Assembly (NCBI RefSeq): GCF_004362015.1
Contig: NZ_SNWW01000007.1
Coordinates: forward strand, 248,001-312,000
DNA from: Flavobacterium chryseum
GTDB lineage: Bacteria; Bacteroidota; Bacteroidia; Flavobacteriales; Flavobacteriaceae
DNA: 64,000 nucleotides
Reading direction: 5' to 3'
This document shows positions 10,638-19,538 of this stretch, in pieces; position 1 is the stretch's first letter, and each line of letters begins with the position of its first letter. The notes under the pieces were generated by a model that was given only the letters and a program-made list of their open reading frames with translations, had not been told where the DNA came from and did not search any database. The position numbers were made by a program, and so were the translations under genes.

Positions 10638-12167
10638 CTATTCCCACTCAATTGTTGCAGGTGGTTTTGAACTTATATCGTAAACTACACGATTCACGCC
10701 TTTTACCTTATTGATAATGTCATTAGACACTTTCATTAAGAAGTCATAAGGTAAGTGAACCCAGTCAGCCGTCATCCCATCAGTCGATTCTACAGCTCTA
10801 AGTGCTACTACTTTTTCGTACGTACGTTCATCGCCCATCACACCAACAGAATTTACCGGAAGCAAAATTGCCCCAGCCTGCCAAACTTTGTCGTATAATC
10901 CCCAAGATTTTAATCCGTCGATAAAAACAGCATCAACATCTTGTAGAATCTGAACTTTCTCCGGAGTAATATCTCCTAAAATTCTAATTGATAATCCTGG
11001 TCCCGGGAAAGGGTGTCTTCCTAACAATTCAGGATCTATTCCTAAAGTAGCTCCAACTCTTCGAACTTCGTCTTTAAACAACATTCTAAGCGGTTCTACA
11101 ATTTTTAATTTCATATAATCCGGCAATCCACCAACATTATGGTGCGATTTAATTGTTGCTGATGGTCCTTTTACCGAAACTGATTCGATAACGTCAGGGT
11201 AAATAGTTCCTTGAGCTAACCATTTTACGTCTTCGATCAAGTGTGATTCATCATCGAAAACTTCGATAAATACACGGCCAATTGTTTTACGTTTGGTTTC
11301 CGGATCGCTAATTCCGGCTAATTCGCCAAGAAAACGATCTCCGGCATCTACTCCTTTTACGTTTAAACCCATTCCTTTGTATTGATCTAATACATTTTGG
11401 AATTCGTTTTTACGAAGCAAACCGTTATTTACGAAAATACAGTATAAGTTTTTGCCAATTGCCTGGTGTAATAAAACCGCAGCCACAGTAGAATCTACTC
11501 CGCCAGAAAGTCCTAAAACCACTTTATCATTTCCTAATTTCTCTTTCAATTCTCCCACCATTTCTTCAACGAAAGCATTTGGTGTAAAGTTTTGAGGAAC
11601 TTCGGCAATGTTTACTAAAAAGTTCTCCAGCATTTTTGATCCATCAGTAGAATGGAAAACTTCCGGGTGATATTGAATGGCATAAGTAGTTTCACCTTCA
11701 ATTTTATAAGCTGCATATTCTACGTCATGCGTGCTGGCTAATTTTACCGCATTGGTTGGCAAAGCTTTGATACTGTCGCTATGACTCATCCAAACCTGAC
11801 TGTTTTCAGAAACTCCATTAAAGAAAACTTCATTCTCTTTAATGTATGATAAATTAGCTCTACCATATTCTCTGGTGTTCGAAGCCGCTACTTCACCACC
11901 ACTAAAGTGTGCTAAATATTGCGCTCCGTAACAAACTGCCAACATAGGTAGTTTGCCTCGAATTTGAGATAAATCAGGATGTGGAGCGTCTTCTGCACGA
12001 ACAGAAAATGGGCTTCCGCCTAAAATTACGGCTTTATAAGGTGATAAATCACTAGGAAAGTGATTGTAAGGAAAAATTTCGCAGAATATATTTAATTCGC
12101 GAACTCTACGCGCAATAAGCTGTGTATATTGCGATCCGAAATCTAAAATAAGTACGTTGTGTTGCAT
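10638..12167 (-). CDS. guaA: GMP synthase (glutamine-hydrolysing)
   Basis: It converts XMP to GMP with ATP and glutamine in purine synthesis. The 509-residue protein has an N-terminal class I amidotransferase domain ([17 protein letters not shown], nucleophile in [15 protein letters not shown]). The ATP pyrophosphatase domain has the P-loop [13 protein letters not shown]. The C-terminal dimerization domain ends KPPATIEWE. The ATG at 12167 is the family start; the in-frame TTG at 12173 is rejected. A match to the -7 consensus (TATTTTTG on the minus strand, 12171-12178) lies almost on the ATG, and a large hairpin lies just upstream at 12198-12246. Confidence 0.97.
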   Translation of the reverse strand: MQHNVLILDFGSQYTQLIARRVRELNIFCEIFPYNHFPSDLSPYKAVILGGSPFSVRAEDAPHPDLSQIRGKLPMLAVCYGAQYLAHFSGGEVAASNTREYGRANLSYIKENEVFFNGVSENSQVWMSHSDSIKALPTNAVKLASTHDVEYAAYKIEGETTYAIQYHPEVFHSTDGSKMLENFLVNIAEVPQNFTPNAFVEEMVGELKEKLGNDKVVLGLSGGVDSTVAAVLLHQAIGKNLYCIFVNNGLLRKNEFQNVLDQYKGMGLNVKGVDAGDRFLGELAGISDPETKRKTIGRVFIEVFDDESHLIEDVKWLAQGTIYPDVIESVSVKGPSATIKSHHNVGGLPDYMKLKIVEPLRMLFKDEVRRVGATLGIDPELLGRHPFPGPGLSIRILGDITPEKVQILQDVDAVFIDGLKSWGLYDKVWQAGAILLPVNSVGVMGDERTYEKVVALRAVESTDGMTADWVHLPYDFLMKVSNDIINKVKGVNRVVYDISSKPPATIEWE

Positions 12168-12197
12168 GCGCAAAAATACTTTTTATATTCCAAAATG

Positions 12198-12246
12198 AAA
12201 AATCGGAACGATGAAAAAATATTTTTTTTTCATCGTTCCGATTTTT
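12198..12246. repeat. Perfect 21-bp inverted repeat in front of guaA
   Basis: Arms 12198-12218 and 12226-12246 are perfectly complementary, with core ATCGGAACGATGA and a 7-nt loop of A and T. It lies 31 bp upstream of guaA. It may be a bidirectional terminator, an mRNA leader hairpin or a dispersed palindrome. Confidence 0.7.
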
Positions 12247-12249
12247 TAG

Positions 12250-12368
12250 GTACAAAGGTTCTGAGTTGCAAAGGTTCAAAGGTTTTAAAAAATTAAGTTT
12301 TTATTGTTCCTTTTATTCATTTCTTCGTTACTTTGAGCCTCTGAACCTGTGCCACTTTGAAACTCAAA
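12250..12368. repeat. Dispersed AGGTTCTGAG-type repeat, copy 2
   Basis: An imperfect palindrome. Units such as ACAAAGGTTCTGAGTTGC on the left are answered by CTTTGAGCCTCTGAACC on the right. It fills the gap between guaA and the divergent lipoprotein gene. Confidence 0.55.
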
Positions 12369-12418
12369 ACAAAAATCCAAATGTGGCAAAAAAACGTATT
12401 TAAGAAAAAACCATTTAT

Positions 12419-12946
12419 ATGAAATCAAAATTAATTGCCCTTACCCTTTTTTTATCATTATTTTTAACTTCTTGTGATGCTGTCGATGATTTGTTGTCTT
12501 TTACAATTTCAAATCAGGCATCGATCACAATACAAAGTACTTCACCTATTAATCTACCAACGGAAATTGTTACTCCGGATGTGACTACAAATTCATCATC
12601 TGAGTTTAAAAACAATAAGACTGAAGCTGGTTTGGTGAAAGATGTGAAATTAAAATCGCTTAAACTTTCGATTACAAATCCTGACGGAAAGACATTTGCA
12701 TTTTTAAAATCAATTCACTTATACATTTCCACAACTGATTCTGATGAAATAGAATTGGCTTATCAGGATAATATCAATTCAACAAGCAACACGCTCGATT
12801 TAATTAGTACCGATGCCAGATTAGATCAATACATCAAAGCAGATAAATATAAACTTAGAACAAAAGTTACATTGAAAGAAACGCTTACACAAGATGTAAC
12901 TGTAAAAGCAGATATGAATTTTAGGGTGACTGCGGATCCGTTCTAG
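12419..12946 (+). CDS. Lipoprotein of unknown function
   Basis: A 175-residue protein with a lipoprotein signal peptide: a hydrophobic stretch, then the lipobox LTSC with Cys19. The mature part is rich in Ser, Thr and Asn and in predicted beta structure. No conserved domain was recognised. It is probably membrane-anchored, facing the periplasm or cell surface. It stands alone on the plus strand, with dispersed repeats on both sides, so it is probably a single-gene unit. Confidence 0.7.
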   Translation: MKSKLIALTLFLSLFLTSCDAVDDLLSFTISNQASITIQSTSPINLPTEIVTPDVTTNSSSEFKNNKTEAGLVKDVKLKSLKLSITNPDGKTFAFLKSIHLYISTTDSDEIELAYQDNINSTSNTLDLISTDARLDQYIKADKYKLRTKVTLKETLTQDVTVKADMNFRVTADPF

Positions 12947-12949
12947 TTA

Positions 12950-13110
12950 AAGTTAGTGAGTTACTAAGGTTCTAAGTTCTTTATTAGAATTAAAGAAAAA
13001 CTAAGCAACTCAGAATCTTATTCACTTAGTTCCTTTTAAAAAAGGTCCAGAGGTAAACAAAGTGCAAAAACTTTGTTCCTTTGGACCTTTGTTGCTTTGT
13101 ACCTTTTTTT
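12950..13110. repeat. Dispersed AGGTTCTGAG-type repeat, copy 3
   Basis: Two palindromic blocks (about 12955-13030 and 13033-13110) are built from GTTACTAAGGTTCTAAG and AAAGGTCCAGAGG-type units with reverse copies downstream. They fill most of the 289-bp gap before poxB. The second block ends in a T-run and could end transcription of the lipoprotein gene. Confidence 0.5.
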
Positions 13111-13235
13111 ATATGAACCTTTTTTACTAAATTTATAGAACTGAGTGAAATTCTAATTTCATTTAGAAATAAAACTGCCACAACCAAAACCAATATTATA
13201 CCATTAAAAATTAGTAATGCTAAAAATAAAATTCG

Positions 13236-14972
13236 ATGAGTAAAATAGTTGCAGAACAATTAGTTGACATGTTGGTAGAGGCTGGAGTAAAACGCGTATA
13301 TGCTGTTACCGGCGATAGTTTAAATCATTTTAATGATGCAATACGCAGAAATGGAAAAATAAAATGGATTCATGTACGTCATGAAGAAGTTGGTGCGTAC
13401 GCGGCGGCGGCCGAAGCCGAGTTAGACGGTTTTGCTGTTTGTGCCGGAAGTTGTGGTCCCGGACATGTTCATTTAATTAATGGTTTGTATGATGCACATA
13501 AATCACATGTGCCTTTATTAGCGATTGCATCTACCATTAATACAAGTGAAATGGGAATGGACTATTTTCAGGAAACCAATACCATTAAACTTTTCGACGA
13601 TTGCAGCTACTATAATCAGATGATTATGACAGCCGAGCAAGCACCCCGAATTATACAAACGGCTATTCAACATGCTTTAGGCAAAAAAGGCGTTGCAGTT
13701 ATTGGTTTACCGGGTGACGTTTCTGAATTAAAAGCGGTTGAAAGTAATATCTCGACTCAGTATTTTCATTGTAATCCTGTTATTCGGCCTTCTGATAATG
13801 AATTACAGCAATTAGCAAAAGCTATAAATGAAAGCACAAAAATAACGTTGTTCTGCGGAATTGGAGCTGAAAAAGCACACGATCAGGTCGTACAATTATC
13901 GCAGCACATTAAAGCTCCTGTAGGATATTCATTTAGAGGAAAAATGAGCATTCAACCCAACAATCCTAATGAAATAGGAATGACGGGATTACTTGGTCAA
14001 CCTTCTGCTTATCACAGCATGCACGAATCACATCTGGTTCTTTTGTTAGGAACTGACTTTCCTTATGATAAATTCATGCCTACAGATAACAAAATTATTC
14101 AAATAGATACAAGCTCTGAACGTTTAGGACGAAGAGCCAATCTTTATATGGGTTTATGCGGTGATGTAGCCGATACTATCGATGCTTTGCTTCCATTATT
14201 AGAAACCAAAACAGATGATAGTTTTTTACAAGCGCAACTTAAACTCTACAGTGCTGTAAAAGAAAACATGAACACTTACATTGACGATAACGGCGGAGAA
14301 GACACGATTCAGCCAGAATATCTTGCTCATATAATCGATAAATTAGCTGACAAAAATGCCATTTTTACGGTAGACACAGGAATGACCTGCGTTTGGGGCG
14401 CCCGTTTTATAAAAGGAACAGGAGAACGAAAAATGCTGGGTTCTTTTAACCACGGATCGATGGCAAATGCAATGCCAATGGCTATTGGAGCAGCTCTCGC
14501 CCATCCTGAAAAACAAGTTATTGCCATGTGCGGCGACGGCGGTTTATCGATGTTATTGGGAGATTTGGCCACCATTAAACAATACAATATTCCGATTAAA
14601 ATTATAGTTTTCAATAATCGCGCTTTAGGCATGGTAAAACTCGAAATGGAAGTGAATGGCCTACCAGATAATGAAACTGATATGGTGAATCCTGACTTTG
14701 GTTTGATTGCACAGGCAATGGGATTTCAGGGTGTAAACGTTCACAAACCTGAAGAAGTTGAAGGAGCAATTGAAAATGCTTTTCGCCACAATGGTCCCGT
14801 TTTATTGAATGTCTTTACCAACCCAAATGCACTCGCAATGCCGCCAAAAGTAGAATGGGAACAAGTTGATGGAATGGCAAAATCGATGACACGACTAATG
14901 CTTGGCGGAAAAATGGAAGAAGTTTTAGATACGATTAAATCAAATTATAAGCATTTGAAAGAGGGGTTATAA
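13236..14972 (+). CDS. poxB: Thiamine-diphosphate-dependent pyruvate dehydrogenase (quinone) / pyruvate oxidase type
   Basis: A 578-residue ThDP enzyme of the POX family. PoxB decarboxylates pyruvate to acetate and CO2 and passes electrons to quinone at the membrane. The N-terminal pyrimidine-binding domain has the catalytic Glu in VRHEEVGAYAAAAEAELDG. The C-terminal ThDP-binding domain has MCGDGGLSMLLGDLAT followed by the closing asparagines in VFNN. A central FAD/NAD-like domain lies between. The length matches PoxB (572 in E. coli). The assignment within the acetolactate synthase/pyruvate oxidase family rests on overall similarity. It is a single gene on the plus strand, convergent with the next. 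Confidence 0.88.
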   Translation: MSKIVAEQLVDMLVEAGVKRVYAVTGDSLNHFNDAIRRNGKIKWIHVRHEEVGAYAAAAEAELDGFAVCAGSCGPGHVHLINGLYDAHKSHVPLLAIASTINTSEMGMDYFQETNTIKLFDDCSYYNQMIMTAEQAPRIIQTAIQHALGKKGVAVIGLPGDVSELKAVESNISTQYFHCNPVIRPSDNELQQLAKAINESTKITLFCGIGAEKAHDQVVQLSQHIKAPVGYSFRGKMSIQPNNPNEIGMTGLLGQPSAYHSMHESHLVLLLGTDFPYDKFMPTDNKIIQIDTSSERLGRRANLYMGLCGDVADTIDALLPLLETKTDDSFLQAQLKLYSAVKENMNTYIDDNGGEDTIQPEYLAHIIDKLADKNAIFTVDTGMTCVWGARFIKGTGERKMLGSFNHGSMANAMPMAIGAALAHPEKQVIAMCGDGGLSMLLGDLATIKQYNIPIKIIVFNNRALGMVKLEMEVNGLPDNETDMVNPDFGLIAQAMGFQGVNVHKPEEVEGAIENAFRHNGPVLLNVFTNPNALAMPPKVEWEQVDGMAKSMTRLMLGGKMEEVLDTIKSNYKHLKEGL

Positions 14973-14992
14973 AAGATTAAAAGTTACAGAGG

Positions 14993-15044
14993 GACAAAGG
15001 TTCAGAGGTTTCAAAGCACAACTTTGTACTTCTGAACCTTTGTC
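14993..15044. terminator. Palindrome between convergent genes, likely bidirectional terminator
   Basis: Arms 14993-15009 and 15028-15044 (GACAAAGGTTCAGAGGT against ACTTCTGAACCTTTGTC) pair with one G-T. It belongs to the AGGTTCTGAG repeat family and lies between the ends of poxB and the convergent 15059-15772 gene. Confidence 0.6.
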
Positions 15045-15058
15045 GCTTTTACCTAAAT

Positions 15059-15772
15059 CTACTCTTTCGTAGCCACAATCGACGCTTTAAAACCAGCGGC
15101 AAGATCATACCAATAATCACTCGCAATCAAATTACCCTGAGCATCATAAACCTGAATTTCGGCAGTATTTCCGCCTAAATCACCTAAATTTAAAGCTACA
15201 AAATCTAATTTATTAAAACCACTTACAAGATTAACTTTTATCTGCTTAAAATTACCATCCAATAGAATTTGAGTTGAAATAATTTTATCATTCGAATAAA
15301 TTGCAACTAAATCACCGTCAACTACACCAAAATCACGGAGCTTTACAATAAAATAATCTGATTTTGTTTTGAAATCTCCAAGAGAAATATTTTTCTTCAT
15401 TAATGGGCCTCTTCCCTCTTTTAATCCTTCTGCTTTTAAAGCTTTATTCAAATCTTTTTCCATTTTTGCTACATAACGATCGCCCGGATTGGCAAAATCA
15501 GTTTCTGTAGACATGGTGAATTTGCTTTTTTCTTCTCCTATCTGAAATTTAGATTTTGGAGTTATGCTGGTATTATCAAAAACATTGGGTGTTTTTATAG
15601 CCGGCATATCTAAATTGTCAGCTTGAGGATCTTTGACATCCTTTGCCGGGATTTTTTTAGGTTTTGAGCTAAATTTAGGTGCCGGAATACTCTTGTATTT
15701 AGTACTAAATTCAGTTTGGGCTGATACGGTTACAGCAGTAAAAAACAATATGAAAAATAAAAGGTGCTTCAT
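15059..15772 (-). CDS. Exported protein of unknown function
   Basis: A 237-residue protein with signal peptide MKHLLFFILFFTAVTVSAQ. The mature N-terminal third is rich in Lys, Pro and Ser and probably disordered. The C-terminal half (about 120-237) is beta-rich (FIVKLRDFGVVDGDLVAIYSND, GFNKLDFVALNLGDLGGNTAEIQVYD) and looks like an immunoglobulin-like or secretory domain. No family could be named with confidence. A good -7 promoter match lies 58 bp upstream. Confidence 0.7.
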   Translation of the reverse strand: MKHLLFFILFFTAVTVSAQTEFSTKYKSIPAPKFSSKPKKIPAKDVKDPQADNLDMPAIKTPNVFDNTSITPKSKFQIGEEKSKFTMSTETDFANPGDRYVAKMEKDLNKALKAEGLKEGRGPLMKKNISLGDFKTKSDYFIVKLRDFGVVDGDLVAIYSNDKIISTQILLDGNFKQIKVNLVSGFNKLDFVALNLGDLGGNTAEIQVYDAQGNLIASDYWYDLAAGFKASIVATKE

Positions 15773-15830
15773 TAAAAATAGTGTTATCGAATCGGCTTTT
15801 AAAATTTTTATAAAATCAACAGTAGCATAG

Positions 15831-15838
15831 CAAAAATA
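15831..15838 (-). promoter_or_regulatory. Putative -7 element for the 15059-15772 gene
   Basis: TATTTTTG on the minus strand, 58 bp before the ATG. Confidence 0.4.
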
Positions 15839-16065
15839 ATATAATTTAAATAGGCTCTACAACTTTAAGAGTATTATAACAATATATTAGGCTAATTTTT
15901 GGAAAACAAAAAACCTGCCAAAAAATAAAAATTGTAAATTTAACTTATCACTTTTTGAAAGTCATTTTATGAATAGTGCCTAAAAAGAAAACCACTTCAC
16001 TTTGATAATTAACAGCTTATTCATAACTTCAATATTTTAATTTATATTATTAAAAAACTTGTAAA

Positions 16066-16977
16066 ATGGATTATATAGACTATTATAAAACATTGGATAT
16101 CAATAAATCAGCAACCGAAGCTGAGATCAAAAAGGCATACCGAAAAGCAGCTCGAAAATATCATCCCGACCTAAATCCGAATGATAAGGAAGCTGAAAAA
16201 AAGTTCAAGGAAATAAACGAAGCAAATGAGGTTTTAAGTAATCCTGAAAATCGAAAAAAATACGATAAATACGGAAAAGACTGGAAACATGCCGATGAAT
16301 TTGAAAAAGCCGGTTACGATCCGAATCAACAACGTTCAAGACAGCAAAGTAGTTCTGACTTTTCCGGTGGAGATTTTTCCGGTTTCCCGGGTGGAGATTT
16401 CTCTGATTTCTTTAATTCTATGTATGGTTCAAGAGGTGGCGGTAGAACACAATCGAAATACAGAGGTCAGGATTTTAATGCCGAATTGGAATTAGATTTA
16501 GCATCGGCATATACAACTCACAAACGAAATTTATCTGTAAATGGAAAAAATATCCGAATTACAATTCCGGCTGGTGTAGAAAACGGGCAGATTATAAAAA
16601 TTTCCGGACATGGCGGAGCTGGTGCAAACGGCGGTCCGAATGGCGATTTATATCTAACATTTATAATCTCTAATAATCCTGATTTTAAACGAGAAGGAAA
16701 TAATCTGTACGCTGATGTTGATATTGACTTATATACCGCAATTTTAGGAGGCGAAATTTATGTGAATACTTTTGATGGAAAAGTAAAAATAAAAGTTGCT
16801 GAAGAAACCCAAACCGGAACCAAAGTTAAATTGAAAGGAAAAGGATTTCCAATTTACAAAAAAGACAATCAATTTGGAGATTTATACATTACGTACAATA
16901 TAAAAACGCCAACAAAACTGTCTCAAAAAGAAAAGGAATTATTTCAGGAATTATCTAAAATAAGAAATCATGAATAG
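16066..16977 (+). CDS. cbpA: DnaJ-class co-chaperone, CbpA-like
   Basis: A 303-residue J-domain protein. The J domain (residues 1-70) has the HPD motif in KYHPDLNPND, which stimulates DnaK ATPase. A Gly/Phe-rich linker follows (about 95-135), then the two substrate-binding barrels of the DnaJ C-terminal region. There is no Cys-rich zinc domain, which separates CbpA from DnaJ. The stop overlaps the start of cbpM by 8 bp, so the two are one operon. That pairing strongly supports the CbpA call. Confidence 0.9.
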   Translation: MDYIDYYKTLDINKSATEAEIKKAYRKAARKYHPDLNPNDKEAEKKFKEINEANEVLSNPENRKKYDKYGKDWKHADEFEKAGYDPNQQRSRQQSSSDFSGGDFSGFPGGDFSDFFNSMYGSRGGGRTQSKYRGQDFNAELELDLASAYTTHKRNLSVNGKNIRITIPAGVENGQIIKISGHGGAGANGGPNGDLYLTFIISNNPDFKREGNNLYADVDIDLYTAILGGEIYVNTFDGKVKIKVAEETQTGTKVKLKGKGFPIYKKDNQFGDLYITYNIKTPTKLSQKEKELFQELSKIRNHE

Positions 16978-17275
16978 TAAAAATTTAATTCAGATAAAAC
17001 AATTTTGCCTGTATCACGAAATTGAAAATACCTTTATAACAGAGCTGAATAATTACGGTTTAGTCGAAATTATTGTTCAGGAAGAAGATGAATTTTTGCA
17101 CACAAAACAATTACCAACAATCGAAAAAATGATTCGGCTGCATTATGATCTCAAAATAAATCTCGAAGGAATTGATGCTATAGCCCATTTATTGAATAAA
17201 ATTGAGTTATTGCAACAAAATCTGACGGCAACTCAAAACAAACTTCGCCTTTTTGAACAACATCAAATTGAATAG
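16970..17275 (+). CDS. cbpM: Chaperone modulator CbpM
   Basis: A 101-residue MerR-like helical protein. CbpM binds the J domain of CbpA and blocks its work with DnaK. The N-terminal helix-turn-helix-like part (IQIKQFCLYHEIENTFITELNNYGLVEI) and the C-terminal coiled coil (IELLQQNLTATQNKLRLFEQH) match the family pattern. It begins 8 bp inside cbpA, the usual cbpA-cbpM order, and is translationally coupled. Confidence 0.85.
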   Translation: MNSKNLIQIKQFCLYHEIENTFITELNNYGLVEIIVQEEDEFLHTKQLPTIEKMIRLHYDLKINLEGIDAIAHLLNKIELLQQNLTATQNKLRLFEQHQIE

Positions 17276-17437
17276 CGGCGCGATGAGATCTTTTCAAAAT
17301 ATCACAAAAAAAGAAATATTTACAACATGATTTCAAAGAAATTTAGCTTCTTTCAGTTTCCGATTTTATAAATTGCAACAGAATTAACTAGCCGGATTTG
17401 TTTTAAAATCAATAAACAAATTTAAAAAAATATAAAA

Positions 17438-17824
17438 ATGAAAAGAGAAAACATCTTAACAGGATCGCCTTGGGAGGACAAAATGGGATATTGTCGTGCC
17501 GTAAGAATTGGCAATATTATTGAAGTTTCGGGAACTGTGGCTATTGTTGATGGCGAAAAAGTAAAAGCCGATGATGCTTATGCTCAAACATATAATATTC
17601 TGGAACGTGTTGAAAAAGTCCTTCAGGATTTGAATGTTGGAATGAAAGACGTGATCAGAACACGAATTTTTACTACCGATATTTCAACTTTTGAAGATGT
17701 AGCAAGAGCGCATTCAGCCTTTTTTAAAGATGTAAAACCTACAACGGGTTTTTATGAAATCAGCAAACTTGTTGCTCCGGAATATTTAGTTGAAATTGAA
17801 TTTACAGCAGTTATTCAAGGATAA
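17438..17824 (+). CDS. ridA: RidA (YjgF/YER057c/UK114) family enamine/imine deaminase
   Basis: A 128-residue RidA-family protein. RidA hydrolyses reactive enamines and imines made by PLP enzymes such as threonine dehydratase. The C-terminal end LVAPEYLVEIEFTAVI and the middle part LNVGMKDVIRTRIFTTDIS are typical. The arginine expected to bind the substrate carboxylate lies in IRTRIF. Many paralogs share the fold without the activity, so the exact substrate is open. It stands alone between cbpM and the CLC gene. Confidence 0.85.
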   Translation: MKRENILTGSPWEDKMGYCRAVRIGNIIEVSGTVAIVDGEKVKADDAYAQTYNILERVEKVLQDLNVGMKDVIRTRIFTTDISTFEDVARAHSAFFKDVKPTTGFYEISKLVAPEYLVEIEFTAVIQG

Positions 17825-17830
17825 AGGGTT

Positions 17831-18020
17831 TGCCACGAATTACACTAATTTTCACTAATTATTTTTTGCTGCAAACTATTAGTTTGTGAAAATTTGTGCA
17901 ATTTGTGGTTAAAAACCTTCATTATTATTTACCATATATTAAAAGATTTAAAAGGATTTCTTTTTAAGTTTCTCAGTTAAAAAGCTTATTAATTCGTGAA
18001 AATTAGTGAAATTCGTGGCT
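17831..18020. repeat. Dispersed CCACGAATT-type palindromic repeat, copies 1 and 2
   Basis: A full imperfect palindrome (17831-17910) runs from GCCACGAATTACACTAATTTTCAC to AAATTTGTGCAATTTGTGG. A half copy follows at 17991-18020. The family recurs at 30062-30092 and 48427-48500. No gene or riboswitch was seen in this gap. Confidence 0.65.
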
Positions 18021-18040
18021 AAAAAAACTTTTCATAATTA

Positions 18041-19285
18041 ATGGCCTCGCAAAACCTAAAAAAAACACTTCTCTCAATCTTTAAATGGATTTCCATTTGT
18101 GTTTTAATAGGCATATTTTCAGGATCTGCATCCGCGTTTTTTTTAGTGTCTCTTGAATTTGTGACGCAATTTAGAATTCAGCACGACTGGATTATTTGGC
18201 TTCTGCCTTTCGGCGGATTACTGGTTGGATTCAGCTATTATTATTGGGGAGAATCTGTTGTAAAAGGAAACAATTTGCTCCTCGAAGAATACGAAAATCC
18301 CAAGAAAGTCATTCCTTTTAAAATGGCTCCTTTAGTACTTTTAGGAACTTTAATTACGCATTTATTTGGAGGTTCAGCAGGTCGTGAAGGAACGGCAGTA
18401 CAAATGGGCGGCTCAATTGCAGATCAGTTCACTACATTTTTCAACTTAGATAATTCAGAAAGAAAAATTCTCATTATACTCGGAATCAGTGCGGGTTTTG
18501 CTTCAGTTTTTGGAACTCCTTTTGCAGGTGCTATTTTTGCTTTAGAAGTTTTATATTTCAGTAAAATTAACTTTAAAAGCATTGTTTTATCATTTTTAGT
18601 AGCTTACACAGCCTATTTTACGGTTGAATTTTGGCAGGTAAAACATACGCATTACAACATTCCGAATATTCCTGAAATCAATTTTGCAACCTTATTTTAC
18701 ACTATAATACTTGGAATTTTATCCGGTTTTGCCGCTTTATTATTTTCCAGAAGCACTCATTTTTGGGGATCACTTTTCTCTAAAAACATTAAATACCCGC
18801 CTTTGCGTCCATTTATTGGCGGAATCTTATTAGCTATTGCATTTGCAGGTTTTGGATTTACTAAATTTTCTGGATTAGGCGTTCCGGTTATTGTCGATTC
18901 ATTTTCGAATGCCAATCCGTGGTATGATTTTTTACTTAAAATTTTATTTACAGGTTTTACTCTAGGCGCCGGTTTTAAAGGTGGCGAAGTAACTCCGTTG
19001 TTTTTTGTTGGCGCCACTTTAGGCAGTGCATTATCAGTAATAATTCCGATGCCAATTGCACTTTTAGCCGGCTTGGGATTTGTTGCAGTATTCTCGGGCG
19101 CAACCCATACTCCTATCGCCTGCACGGTAATGGGTTTAGAATTATTCGGAATTCAACCCGGAATTTTCATTGCTATTGCCTGTACAATCGCTTACTTTTC
19201 TTCAGGTTCCGTAGGCATTTATAAATCGCAAATCGTAAAAGGAGCAAAATATAAATTATATCAGAAATTAAATTCCAATTTTTAA
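18041..19285 (+). CDS. CLC-family anion channel/antiporter, fluoride-type (CLC-F) features
   Basis: A 414-residue membrane protein with about ten hydrophobic segments. CLC signatures are visible. GSAGREGTAVQMG carries the gating glutamate, with Thr where chloride CLCs have Pro. GFASVFGTPFAGAIFALEV and FKGGEVTPLFFVGATLGSAL follow. The first anion-binding loop reads KGNNLLLEE instead of the chloride-type GSGIP. These changes resemble the CLC-F fluoride/proton antiporters, so fluoride export is a reasonable inference. No fluoride riboswitch was seen upstream. It is a single gene flanked by dispersed repeats. Confidence 0.82.
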   Translation: MASQNLKKTLLSIFKWISICVLIGIFSGSASAFFLVSLEFVTQFRIQHDWIIWLLPFGGLLVGFSYYYWGESVVKGNNLLLEEYENPKKVIPFKMAPLVLLGTLITHLFGGSAGREGTAVQMGGSIADQFTTFFNLDNSERKILIILGISAGFASVFGTPFAGAIFALEVLYFSKINFKSIVLSFLVAYTAYFTVEFWQVKHTHYNIPNIPEINFATLFYTIILGILSGFAALLFSRSTHFWGSLFSKNIKYPPLRPFIGGILLAIAFAGFGFTKFSGLGVPVIVDSFSNANPWYDFLLKILFTGFTLGAGFKGGEVTPLFFVGATLGSALSVIIPMPIALLAGLGFVAVFSGATHTPIACTVMGLELFGIQPGIFIAIACTIAYFSSGSVGIYKSQIVKGAKYKLYQKLNSNF

Positions 19286-19442
19286 ATTCCAAATATCAAT
19301 TGCAATATTAATATCAATGTCAATTGCAAATAACAAATTTCAAATTACAAAAATCTGCTTAAATCCGCGTTTTCGCTTTAGCGAATCAGTTTCATCAGCG
19401 TATAAATCTAAATCCTAAAAGTAAAATTCCAAATTCCAAACC

Positions 19443-19450
19443 TATCTTTG
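19443..19450 (+). promoter_or_regulatory. Putative -7 element of the nrnA-gldI operon
   Basis: TATCTTTG, a full TAnnTTTG match, 88 bp before nrnA. Upstream (19290-19435) is AT-rich filler with AAATTCCAAATTCC-type repeats and a short palindrome TCGCTTTAGCGA. Confidence 0.45.
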
Positions 19451-19538
19451 ACATTTTACAATTCACAACCAGCATAAAAGTGTGTTAATCTGCAAAATGA
19501 TTTCAACATTACATTAAAAAAATGTAAATTCGCACACT

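Noticed and set aside
17825..18040. Fluoride riboswitch before the CLC gene
   Set aside because: No crcB-motif-like pseudoknot elements were visible; the gap is made of dispersed palindromes.
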